From Strigomonas culicis (lineage: Eukaryota > Euglenozoa > Kinetoplastea > Trypanosomatida > Trypanosomatidae), in the NCBI GenBank assembly GCA_000482145.1, contig AUXH01000179.1, positions 1-31,376 on the forward strand: a stretch of DNA of 31,376 nucleotides. The letters are read 5' to 3'. Both the position numbers and the translations under genes were made by a program. The first letter of the stretch is position 1. Every line of letters begins with the position of its first letter. The notes under the pieces were generated by a model. It was not told where the DNA came from. It did no database searches and saw only the letters and a program-made list of their open reading frames with translations. Shown one piece after another: positions 1-8,191 of the stretch.

Positions 1-327
1 ATATATATATATATGCCTTTGTGCTATTGCTGTTCTTCAACAAAGGGATCACCATGCCAAAAAAAAAAAAGAAAGAAAGAAAATGCACTAAATGAGGGTG
101 GAGGCTTTCGTGTCTTTTTTTTTAACGATGTATTCTTCTTTTTTTTTGTTTTGCCTTATTCTGTACTTCTTTCTCCACTTCCTCTTCTTTTTTTTTTAAA
201 CTTTAGAAGTACTCTTGTCGCAACGCAAACGATTAGCAGAGGGCTATACGGCTGCGGTACACACACACACACACACCCTCTATTTTGCTCTCTCACACAC
301 ACACACACACACAAGGTTATTCCTTCC
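1..327 (+). promoter_or_regulatory. Upstream spacer and 5' UTR of first gene, with trans-splice signal
   Basis: No gene is visible here. A long pyrimidine-rich tract (about 130-197) is followed by the first AG at 205-206, which is the best candidate for the spliced-leader acceptor of the gene at 328. The leader from 207 to 327 contains no ATG, which supports that choice. It contains two CA microsatellites, (AC)9 at 259-276 and (CA)10 at 294-313. An (AT)7 run occupies 1-14. The acceptor assignment is inferred from tract and AG position only. Confidence 0.5.
259..313. repeat. Two CA microsatellites
   Basis: (AC)9 at 259-276 and (CA)10 at 294-313, separated by 17 nt, lie just upstream of the start codon at 328. 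They fall within the predicted 5' leader of the first gene. Confidence 0.9.
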
Positions 328-819
328 ATGCTGCGGCGCACGGGCCTCTGCTGCCTCCGCCGCACCGGCTTCCCCCTGTGGGCGCCGCGGCGGCGCCAGA
401 CCGCGCCACGGTGGCAGCTGCCGGACCTACGCGTGCCAGCGCAGGACCCCCTCGAGATTCTGCTGCCCAACCGCCCCACTGCCGGTGCGACGGCGGCCGC
501 CGGCTTCCAGCACCGCCACCTCTACGACAGTCCGCCGCCCCGCCGCGGCGCCGCGGTGGCAGCGGCCGGCGGCGGCGCGCCGCGCCTGCGGCGGCTTGCG
601 GACGAGCAGCGCGCCACGTTTCTGCACGCGACGGCCGCGCAGCGCGGGGTGGGCTACGCGGCGGACGGGCCGGCGGCGCTGCAGTCGCGGCCCGGGGGGC
701 GGCGGTCGCGCTTGGGGCAGGTCGACCCACACAGCACCGCGCACCTGCACTACAAGACGAAGCGGCCGCGGCACCAGTTCGATCACAAGCAGTTTCGCAG
801 GCTGTACAATGCGTCGTGA
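328..819 (+). CDS. Small basic protein, probably mitochondrial, function unknown
   Basis: This 163-residue protein was not recognised. The start at 328 is the first ATG after the likely splice acceptor at 205-206; the longer open frame upstream is low-complexity spacer. The N-terminus (MLRRTGLCCLRRTGF) is rich in Arg, Leu and Cys and has no acidic residue in about the first 35 positions, which fits a mitochondrial presequence. The middle is Ala/Arg/Gly-rich and looks disordered. The C-terminus is strongly basic with several His and aromatic residues (HYKTKRPRHQ, then FRRLYNAS at the end). Size, charge and the neighbouring mitochondrial-type genes would suit a mitoribosomal or mitochondrial RNA-binding protein, but no domain supports that. 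The GC-rich codon use matches the other genes, so it is very likely real. Confidence 0.7.
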   Translation: MLRRTGLCCLRRTGFPLWAPRRRQTAPRWQLPDLRVPAQDPLEILLPNRPTAGATAAAGFQHRHLYDSPPPRRGAAVAAAGGGAPRLRRLADEQRATFLHATAAQRGVGYAADGPAALQSRPGGRRSRLGQVDPHSTAHLHYKTKRPRHQFDHKQFRRLYNAS

Positions 820-1211
820 GCGCACAGCGGCTGGTGGCCTTCACATTCTTTTTTTTTTTTTCGTTGTCGTTAATGTTGTTGATGTTGTCTGCTGTGTGTG
901 GATGGTGCTGATATGCTCGAGGAAACAACTCCACACTCCCCCTTTTGCCCACTGTACATCTCCGTGTTTTTTACTTTTTCTCTGTCGAACGACTTTCATG
1001 GAAAGGGTACGTCTGCCTTTTCATTCCATCGCTGTCCTTTTTATATATTTACATTGTATATTTTTTCTTCTCTTCTTTCATTCCTCCACACTTCTCTCCA
1101 CCACCAACAAAAAAAGGTTTTCTTGTTTTTTTTCCTTTTTTTATATATACATACACAAGTATACTTATAGATTTACTGTCACTCAAATACCCGCATACAT
1201 CTATATACAGC
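820..1211 (+). promoter_or_regulatory. Spacer with trans-splice signal for the gene at 1212
   Basis: The spacer is AT-rich with no credible gene. A T-rich tract at about 1117-1142 is followed by AG at 1158-1159; an earlier AG at 1115-1116 follows a CT-rich stretch at 1076-1100. Either gives a short leader (52 or 95 nt) without ATG before the start codon at 1212. The upstream part should hold the 3' UTR and polyadenylation site of the first gene. Confidence 0.45.
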
Positions 1212-2246
1212 ATGTTTCGTCGTCTTGGTTCGTGCGCTTCGGCGGCCGCGGTCGTGGCGACCGGTGCGGCGCGCAGCATCGCTGTGTTTAGCCAGCAGCA
1301 CCACATCCTCGAGGGCAACCAGAAGGCGCGCGGCAGCCCCAGCAACGTGTGGGTGGAGGACTGGGAGGTGGACCGTCTCGGCTTCAAGCCGGAAGAGGGC
1401 GCGCTGCCGACACAGCTGGTGCTGGACAAGCAGCTGGAGCTGTACAACTTTGACCAGCTGCTGTCGCCGCCGGAGGTGATGGAGGCGCCGCGGCATAGTA
1501 GCTACAGCAGCCGCAAGGTGTACGGTGAGAAGCTGCAGTTCGAACTCAACGACCGCGCGCAGAAGCAGGGCTTCCAGAGCAAATGGTGGATCACGCGCTC
1601 GCAGGCGTACAAGGAGGACCTGCAGTTCAAGGGCAACCCGCGCGCGAGCATCATCCTGACGAAGAGCCAGCTGAAGCTGTTCCACTCCTCGCAGCTGCAG
1701 GGCGGCGACGCACTCATGACGTACCCCATCAGCGGCGGCAGCCGCAAGCTGTACTATCGAAAGGGCGAGCCCTACCGCCTCATCAAGGAGCACATCAAGA
1801 TGAATCAGTTCAACAGCGGGCTCTACTTCACGCGCCGTCAGCTGGAGTTCTTCAAGCTCGCGGTGCAGCAGGGGCAGAGCCCGCTGCTGCAGGACATCGC
1901 CTCCGGCGAGCGCTACCTGCTGTACAACGTGGACCAGCTGGAGGACCCCCAGGTGGCGCTCAAGACTCTGCAGCGCGCGCCGGTGAACGTGCCCACCTTC
2001 CTCCTGACGGGGGAGCAGATCCAGCACGAGAGCGCGAAGAAGTTCCCCAAGAGCTTCAAGAGCAACTACTGGCTGACCGGCCGCGACGCGGAGCTCTACC
2101 AGTGGCCCATCAAGGACAGCGAGAAGCGCAAGGGCGTCACCTTCAACAGCAACGGCGCCGCGTCGCTGCAGCTGGAGCTGTACAACGTCGAGCAGCTAGC
2201 AAACCCGGAGGAGGCGTTTGCGAAGGCGGGTCTCTTCGTGCAGTAG
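1212..2246 (+). CDS. Kinetoplastid repeat protein, predicted mitochondrial (short paralogue)
   Basis: This 344-residue protein is built from internal repeats and belongs to a family I cannot name. The start at 1212 is the first ATG after the candidate acceptors. The N-terminus (MFRRLGSCASAAAVVATGAA) resembles a mitochondrial presequence. A motif of the form L-Y/F-N/H-x-x-Q-L recurs at residues 77-83, 156-162, 237-243 and 323-329, a period of about 80. A second motif, two hydrophobic or aromatic residues then I/L/F-T-x-x-Q/D, recurs with Thr at 128, 150, 207, 266 and 289. The gene at 3176 is a collinear, longer paralogue. One repeat-containing kinetoplastid mitochondrial protein, REAP-1, comes to mind as something to compare with, but nothing seen here establishes identity. 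A structural or RNA-binding role in the mitochondrion is inference. Confidence 0.8.
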   Translation: MFRRLGSCASAAAVVATGAARSIAVFSQQHHILEGNQKARGSPSNVWVEDWEVDRLGFKPEEGALPTQLVLDKQLELYNFDQLLSPPEVMEAPRHSSYSSRKVYGEKLQFELNDRAQKQGFQSKWWITRSQAYKEDLQFKGNPRASIILTKSQLKLFHSSQLQGGDALMTYPISGGSRKLYYRKGEPYRLIKEHIKMNQFNSGLYFTRRQLEFFKLAVQQGQSPLLQDIASGERYLLYNVDQLEDPQVALKTLQRAPVNVPTFLLTGEQIQHESAKKFPKSFKSNYWLTGRDAELYQWPIKDSEKRKGVTFNSNGAASLQLELYNVEQLANPEEAFAKAGLFVQ

Positions 2247-3175
2247 AAGGAAAACTAAAAGGAAGAAGAAAGGAAAAAGAGTGTCAATCAGCATTACTGA
2301 TTGTACATACCGACCCATAAGATTTTTTTTTCTTCCTTTCTATACGTATAGAGATCTGATAGACATGATGCGGGAAAAAAAAAAGAGTTACACAATAAAC
2401 GATGATAAAGAAAATCTTATTTGATTAGTAAAAAAAAAAGGGAGAAAATGCATTTTTATCCTCTTTCAGTTCCTTTGTTCCTTTTTCTTTTTTTACTTCT
2501 GTTTGAAAGAATTTTTGTTTATATAGACCCAAGAATACAAAACGAAGAAAAAGCAAACAAATGAAAAAAAGTGAATCAGTTTAACATAAACAGTAAAGAA
2601 AATGGAAAGTATGCACTCCACACACAAAAGAAAAGCAATAAAATAAACAGTATGCGTACAAGTGAGTTGTGTTTTCTTTTTTCTTTTCATGTTTTCGTTT
2701 CACTGTTTTTTCGTTGTTCTTTTCTTTTTCCATTCTTCAAATACCTTTTCATAGAATTAGTTTCATTGAGGTGTTACTTGTGTGGTGTTTTGTTTTTCTT
2801 CTTTTTTAGTAGCGAACTAATACTCTAGTTACTAATTATTATCATTATTATTAAAAAAAAAATCAGAGTGTGTAAGGATTCCGATCCTTCTCTCCTCTTC
2901 TTTTCGAGTAGCAGTGCTTGTGTTAATGGCCAGGAGCTAAAACAACAACAACAACCCCAACAAGAACAGGTGACGTGTGGATTCTCATTCTCTCTTTTCC
3001 TCTTTCTCTTCTTCATGCTTCTCCTTCTAATCAAACAGCAACAATCTACGTGAAGCAGCAGCAACACAGGAGGACAGAGTCAAAACCGAAACCGTACGGT
3101 TACATAGAATCCCCACCCATACATATTCTCTCTCTCTCTCTCTCTCCCCTTTCTTGCGGAAGTGTGTGGGAGGTC
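2247..3175 (+). promoter_or_regulatory. Long AT-rich spacer with two candidate acceptors
   Basis: This 929-nt gap holds the 3' UTR of the upstream gene and the leader of the gene at 3176. No coding potential is seen beyond low-complexity Phe/Lys frames. A CT-rich tract at about 2983-3028 is followed by AG at 3037-3038. A (CT)n tract at 3127-3150 is followed by AG at 3161-3162. The second would leave a leader of only 13 nt. Both lie downstream of the more distal in-frame ATG at 2975, so that ATG should not be in the mature mRNA. Confidence 0.45.
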
Positions 3176-5443
3176 ATGTTTCGTCGGAGCGCTCGCAGGT
3201 CGGTCGTCTTCACGGCGGCGTATCCCTTTCTGCAGACCTTCGCCTCCCGCCGCTTCTCCCCGGCGCACCCCCTGGCCGCGAGCCCGCTGTGGCTGGACGA
3301 GGGCGACCTGTTGGCCGCGCAGCGGCGCGCCGCCTACCATCGGCTGCCGCAGCCGCTGCTGCGCCTCGACCGCTTCGCGCACCACCCGGAGCTGTGCCGC
3401 CATAGCCCAACCATGCAGGGGCTGCTGAACGGCGCGGCCGGCAAGAGGAGCAGGCGGCGGCGGCGGCGCAAGGGCACGCGGCCCGCGGCGGCGGACCCGC
3501 CACTGCTGGAGGCGAGCGTGGCGGACCTCCCCCCGCCGCCCGCCGCGCCCGCGCAGGGGACGGAGGCCGAATGGGAGGAGGAGGCGCGGGTGCTGGAGGC
3601 GCGGCGGCGCGTGCTGCAGCGCCTGACGCCCGCGCAGCTGGAGCAGGTGAAGCGGTACCAGCTGCCGGTGTGCAGCGCGACCATCCACCGCCACTTGTAC
3701 CTCTTCAACGCGGATCAGATGTTCATCCAGACGGAGCAGGTGTGCGAGCGCGGCGGGCCCTGGCGCGACGAGGACGGCAGCAGCAGCAGCCAGGCGCCGC
3801 AAGGGGACGTTGACACCGCCCTCCTCGCGTCGCTGCTGCAGCTCGACGACGACACGGAGGCGCGCAGCCTCTCCGCGATGGGCCGCGCCGGCGACGCCGC
3901 GGCCGACGCCGGCGGGTGCATGAGTGCCGAGATGCAGGAAGGTATCCAGCTGCTGCGCACGCGGCTGCCGCCGGCGGGCGGGCCCGGGCACCACTCGATC
4001 CAGAGCAAGAGCCCGTTCCGCTCCGACCAGCTGCAGCTGCAGCTGGAGCAGCTCGCGCGGCGGCATGGCTACCGTTCGCGCTGGTGGGGCACCGTGAAGC
4101 AGTTCGAGCGGCTCCACAATGCCTTGGCGCGCAGTAGCAGCAGCAGTAGCAGCGCTGGTGCGAGCCCGCCCGCGCGAGCGGTGGAGCAACCGCACATCCT
4201 TTTCATACCGCAGGTGACGAAGCTCTTCCACATCTCACTGTTCCTCGACGCACCGCAGCTGCTGAAGCACGATTCGTACATTTCCGCCAAGACGGGCGCG
4301 CTGCAGGTATTTATGCCGCCGCCGCTGCCTCGGCCGCCTCGCAGCGGCAGCACGCTCGACCGCACCTCCAACAACGCCCTCATGCTCGGCGACGCGTACA
4401 GCCCCCCGGGCAGCGCACAGCCGCCGCCGCAGCTCCTGAACTTCCGTGACATCATCCGCGAGAACATGCGCGTGCACGACTTTGACTGTCCGCTGTACTT
4501 CAGCGGGAAGCAGCTCAAGGAGTACGGGCTGCCGGTGCGCATGGGGTTCGCCGGCGTCCTCCTGTCGCAGTTCTCCACCGCCTCGGCGGGGGCTGCTTCC
4601 CTTTTGAACAGCAGCACGCCGCTGGCCGTGGAGGACTTCTCGGGGGGCTCGGCGGCGGCCGCGGGCGCCGGGCGGCGCGCGCTGCCGGTGCTGGGCGAGC
4701 CGCGGGTCGCGCCGGAGGCGCTGCTGCCGGCCGCCCCCCTCACCACCACCTACACATACTATTACCACCTCTCGCAGATCCACCTGCCGGGCCCGGCGCG
4801 GCTGCCGGCGGCGGTGCTCGCCGCGGAGCTGCAGCAGCGGCCCGGCACGCCGCTGCACGGCGTCACGGGCGTCGTGCTGCCGCACGCGGCGCTGACGGCA
4901 GCCGAGCTGCGGACGCACGCGCCGGAGCTCGCAGCCGTGCTGCAGCCGGGGCCCGCCGACCGCGCGCGCGGCGGCGATGCGGCGGTACTGCGCGACCTGC
5001 TGGACGCGGCGCGCGAGGCACCGGCGGGTCGTGTGGACGGCGGCGGCGGCGGCGGGCCCTCCGCCCAGCCGGCGGTGACGGAAGGGGAAGAGGCCGCGGG
5101 GGCAGACCGCATCCAGAGCATGGCGGAGCTCCAGGCGCACGTGGCGCGGTACAGCGCGCCGACGGAGGTGCGCGGCCGCAACATCTGGTTCACCGCGGAG
5201 GACGTGCTCGCGCAGAACGGCATTGTGGATGTCAACGCGACGCCGGTCGAGGTCGCGGTCGTGGGGCCGCGCGGCCGCGTCGACGGCGGCGCCGCGCTGC
5301 ACCTGACACCGGAGGAGGAGGAGCAGCAGATAATGCTCCAGAGCTTGCCGCCCGCGCAGCTCTTCAATGTTGGGGCGCTGGTCAACCCCGAGGACGGCAT
5401 GCGTTTGATCAATAGTAAGTTTCACTTTGTCCCTACTAGTTAA
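3176..5443 (+). CDS. Kinetoplastid repeat protein, predicted mitochondrial (long paralogue)
   Basis: This 755-residue protein is a diverged, enlarged relative of the product of the gene at 1212. The start at 3176 gives a presequence-like N-terminus (MFRRSARRSVVFTAAYPFL). Landmarks occur in the same order as in the short paralogue: LFNADQ at 176-181 matches LYNFDQ at 77-82; YRSRWW at 299-304 matches FQSKWW at 121-126; KLFHIS at 349-354 matches KLFHSS at 155-160; PLYFSGKQL ending near 447 matches GLYFTRRQL; IWFT near 670 matches YWLT near 286; LFNVGALVNPED from 729 matches LYNVEQLANPEE from 323. Extra length comes from Ala/Gly/Pro-rich and Ser-rich insertions at about residues 85-150, 190-270, 325-340 and 490-520, and in most of 560-650. 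Function is unknown; proximity suggests an old tandem duplication. Confidence 0.8.
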   Translation: MFRRSARRSVVFTAAYPFLQTFASRRFSPAHPLAASPLWLDEGDLLAAQRRAAYHRLPQPLLRLDRFAHHPELCRHSPTMQGLLNGAAGKRSRRRRRRKGTRPAAADPPLLEASVADLPPPPAAPAQGTEAEWEEEARVLEARRRVLQRLTPAQLEQVKRYQLPVCSATIHRHLYLFNADQMFIQTEQVCERGGPWRDEDGSSSSQAPQGDVDTALLASLLQLDDDTEARSLSAMGRAGDAAADAGGCMSAEMQEGIQLLRTRLPPAGGPGHHSIQSKSPFRSDQLQLQLEQLARRHGYRSRWWGTVKQFERLHNALARSSSSSSSAGASPPARAVEQPHILFIPQVTKLFHISLFLDAPQLLKHDSYISAKTGALQVFMPPPLPRPPRSGSTLDRTSNNALMLGDAYSPPGSAQPPPQLLNFRDIIRENMRVHDFDCPLYFSGKQLKEYGLPVRMGFAGVLLSQFSTASAGAASLLNSSTPLAVEDFSGGSAAAAGAGRRALPVLGEPRVAPEALLPAAPLTTTYTYYYHLSQIHLPGPARLPAAVLAAELQQRPGTPLHGVTGVVLPHAALTAAELRTHAPELAAVLQPGPADRARGGDAAVLRDLLDAAREAPAGRVDGGGGGGPSAQPAVTEGEEAAGADRIQSMAELQAHVARYSAPTEVRGRNIWFTAEDVLAQNGIVDVNATPVEVAVVGPRGRVDGGAALHLTPEEEEQQIMLQSLPPAQLFNVGALVNPEDGMRLINSKFHFVPTS

Positions 5444-5973
5444 ACACAGTGATCTTCTTTGATATTTTTTTTTCTTTCTTTTTTGTTGGTGATTCTCTAT
5501 TCGAATAAAGGCATTTGCGTTTATTATCTACTGCTATATGATTTCTCTCCAGTATTGCGACTTCCTTTTTTTTTTTTTCTTGCTTTCTTCTCTGAGTGCG
5601 TTTATATCACGTGGAGGGAAAGACTCTTACAGATTTTTTTCATGAACTACAATAACAAGTGCATGTAAAAAAAAAAGAAGAAGGATGTACTAATAAAAAA
5701 CTGGTTTATTTCACATCACACTGTCCATGCGCTTCAGCGACTGAAAGCCATTGTGGAGTTGTTTTTTTTTTTTTCTTTATACATTTTCAGTATTTATTAA
5801 TTTGTTTAGTGTTGTCCGATAATGTTTATGTTTTTTTTTTTTTCTTTCTGCAGTTTTTCAATCACCTACATCACCTTCTCTTCCTTTTGTTTCCACCTGC
5901 GAAATAGTTACGCCTTTTTCCTTTTCTTCAAAGGAAAACAAAAAGCGTTGCAGTTAGTAAACCACATTCGCAG
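5444..5973 (+). promoter_or_regulatory. Spacer with trans-splice signals for the GTPase gene
   Basis: An AT-rich gap of 530 nt without a credible gene. T-runs at 5761-5775 and 5831-5848 lead to CTGCAG with AG at 5852-5853. A further pyrimidine stretch (5872-5900) leads to AG at 5906-5907, and a third (5911-5929) to AG at 5932-5933. All three leave ATG-free leaders of 41 to 120 nt before the start at 5974. Confidence 0.45.
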
Positions 5974-7572
5974 ATGTACGTGTGCTCGGGGTGGAGGTGC
6001 CGCTCCCTCTCGCGCGTGCCTGCGCTTGCCGCGCTCGCCCCCTCGGTCCCTCTAAGTTGCGTGAGGTGGCAGCGCCGCGCGATGGGCGGCGGCGGCGGCC
6101 GCGCCACACACCCCAATCGCATTGTCATCCCACGCCTGCCGTCCGCGGGCGCGGACGCTGCGACGCCCGCCGCCGCGGCGCGCGGCCCGGAGGCGGGCGC
6201 GCGGCACATCCCACCGCACGTCCACCTGTTGCTGGACGCAGACGGCGCCGCCTCACTGCAGCGGCAGCAGCAGATGCAGCATTTCCGGCAGGAGATGGAC
6301 GGGGAGCTGGAGCGCGTGTGGCGCGGCGGCAAGAGCCACCTGCGGCGCCAGCAGCGGCTCATCGACGCGTACGGGGTGGAGGGCGCGATGCGGGAGATGC
6401 TCTCCGCGCGCGCGGTGGATGGCAGCGCGGCCGACCGCGGCCACCACCACACGCGCCGCAGCCTGTCGTTCCGGGAGCAGCTGCGGCAGCGGCCCATCGA
6501 CAAACAGATCCTGGAGGAGATCTACCGCAACCTCCACGGCAAGCGCATCGAGCGCAAGCTGAAGAAGGGCGTCAGCTGGGAGCACTGGATCACGAAGGGC
6601 GACGGCACCGCGCCGGTGTTCGACACGTCCCGCAAAGGGCAGCAGACCTTTGCGTTCGGCGGCCACGTCCGCCTCGTGCGGGCCGCGGCGCATCCGTCGC
6701 AGTTTCCGACCGTGTACCGCCACGGCGCCGCGGCAGCGCGCCCCCAGCCGCCGCAGAGGCAGCAGGTGCCGGAGGTGGCCTTCATTGGCCGCACGAACAG
6801 CGGCAAATCGTCGCTGATCAACGCGCTCGTCAACGCCACCGTGACGCCGTATGGCCACCTACAAGGCACGACGTCGCAGGTGCGCTTCTACGACGTTGCG
6901 CAGCGCATTGTGCTCGTCGACTGCCCCGGCTACGGCTACTACCACCCCATGGGGCTGCCCGCGGTGGACGCGGCCAACGCGGTGCGCGCGATGCGGCGGT
7001 ACCTGCGCCGCGCCGGGCGGCACCCGGCGGGCCCGCGCGCCACGGCCGCGGCGCCGCAGGGCCCGCCGCGCGCCACCACCACGACCACCACGCGGGCGGA
7101 AGACCCCCACCTGTTTCTCGACCCGCCGTCCGCCGCCGCGGCCGAGGACGAGACCGCCGACGACCCGCGCCTCGTCCACACGACGGCCGACGGCGCAGAC
7201 AGCGGCGGGCGCGGGAAGGGAAAGCCGCGGCGCGCGGCGCAGCAGCGGAACGTGAGGCGCGTCTTCGTGTGCGTCTCCGCCCACGGCATGCAGCACATCG
7301 ACTACGCCTACTGCCAGCTGCTGGAGGACCTCCACATCCCCTTCTCGGTCGTGATTACCAAGACGGACGAGGCGCCGATCCGGTACCTGGCGCGTCTGAC
7401 GGACTACACGCGCAGCGAGCTGCTGCGGTACCGGCAGTGCAAGGAGCTGCTGCTGGTGAGCGCGCTGCGGCTCGCGGGGATCCAACAAATCCAGTCGCTC
7501 ATCGGCGACCTGGCGGAGACGGACGGCGGCAAGGGGCCCGGCCTCAGCGAGGACTTCAGCGCCATTGTATAA
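5974..7572 (+). CDS. engB: EngB/YihA-type GTPase, predicted mitochondrial
   Basis: A 532-residue GTPase of the TrmE-Era-EngA-EngB-Septin-like class. Visible motifs are G1 GRTNSGKSS at 272-280, a candidate G2 Thr in QGTTSQ, G3 VDCPGYGYY with Asp316, G4 TKTD at 462-465 and G5 VSAL at 495-498. The PGYGY sequence after the G3 Asp is typical of EngB, which in bacteria acts in assembly of the large ribosomal subunit. The N-terminus (MYVCSGWRCRSLSRVPALAA) reads as a mitochondrial presequence, so a role in mitoribosome assembly is the likely inference. The protein is over twice the length of bacterial EngB (about 200 residues). It has an N-terminal extension of about 260 residues containing a charged, probably helical part, and an insertion between G3 and G4. 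The start is the first ATG after the splice-acceptor candidates. Confidence 0.88.
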   Translation: MYVCSGWRCRSLSRVPALAALAPSVPLSCVRWQRRAMGGGGGRATHPNRIVIPRLPSAGADAATPAAAARGPEAGARHIPPHVHLLLDADGAASLQRQQQMQHFRQEMDGELERVWRGGKSHLRRQQRLIDAYGVEGAMREMLSARAVDGSAADRGHHHTRRSLSFREQLRQRPIDKQILEEIYRNLHGKRIERKLKKGVSWEHWITKGDGTAPVFDTSRKGQQTFAFGGHVRLVRAAAHPSQFPTVYRHGAAAARPQPPQRQQVPEVAFIGRTNSGKSSLINALVNATVTPYGHLQGTTSQVRFYDVAQRIVLVDCPGYGYYHPMGLPAVDAANAVRAMRRYLRRAGRHPAGPRATAAAPQGPPRATTTTTTRAEDPHLFLDPPSAAAAEDETADDPRLVHTTADGADSGGRGKGKPRRAAQQRNVRRVFVCVSAHGMQHIDYAYCQLLEDLHIPFSVVITKTDEAPIRYLARLTDYTRSELLRYRQCKELLLVSALRLAGIQQIQSLIGDLAETDGGKGPGLSEDFSAIV

Positions 7573-8191
7573 TACTACCGTGCACAGGCATGCACCTTCA
7601 ATGAAACAGCTCCCGTTGCATCTATAATCACAGGATCATTGTTTTTTTTAAACTTAATCTCTTCTTTACTTTTGTTGATAGGCGAGGTATACATATGTGT
7701 CTAGTGCCTCTTGATCTTTGTGATGTGTGTGATCACAATCATTCTTTTTTCATTTCTTCCTTCTCTCTCTCTCTCTCTCTCTGTTATTATATTTTGTTAA
7801 AGTAATATTTACCAAACAGTAGTGTTAAAAGCTTGGATACTCCCCTCGCTTCCGTTTTATTTTTTAGCGTTTGTAAACGAGCAATTAATTAAGTATCGGT
7901 TTTCTTCTTCATTATTTTTCTTTGCTTTTTTACAATTTGCCATTTTGCATATCGGCTGATTGCTGATAACTCACACTAAACTATATATCCTCTTTTTCAC
8001 TCCTTTTAAATTCACTTTTTGTTGTTTCGGGCTTTTCTTTTCTTCTCTCTCCCTGGAACAGATTAGTTCATATCGGAAAATAAAAGGGAAGAGTACGAGT
8101 CACTAACGGAGTTTGCCATCGTTCAAGCAAGGAATAAATACTATCAAAGCGTTAGCGAGCGAGTGCCATCAGCCACGTCGTGTTTCAAGTG
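7573..8191 (+). promoter_or_regulatory. Spacer with trans-splice signal for the IP3 receptor gene
   Basis: The 619-nt gap is AT-rich and has no credible gene. A (CT)n microsatellite lies at 7762-7782. The best acceptor is the AG at 8060-8061, after the pyrimidine tract at about 8021-8053. It leaves a 130-nt leader that contains no ATG before 8192. The upstream portion should hold the 3' end of the GTPase mRNA. Confidence 0.5.
7762..7782. repeat. CT microsatellite
   Basis: A run of about ten TC/CT units in the spacer between the GTPase and IP3 receptor genes. No AG follows immediately, so it may be part of a 3' UTR or a secondary splice signal rather than the main acceptor tract. Confidence 0.85.

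Noticed and set aside
945..1211. N-terminal extension of the gene at 1212 back to an upstream ATG at 945
   Set aside because: The extra sequence is translated pyrimidine tract lying upstream of the likely splice acceptors.
8180..8191. Start of the IP3 receptor four codons earlier at a GTG
   Set aside because: GTG is not a normal start in trypanosomatid nuclear genes; the first ATG in the leader is 8192.
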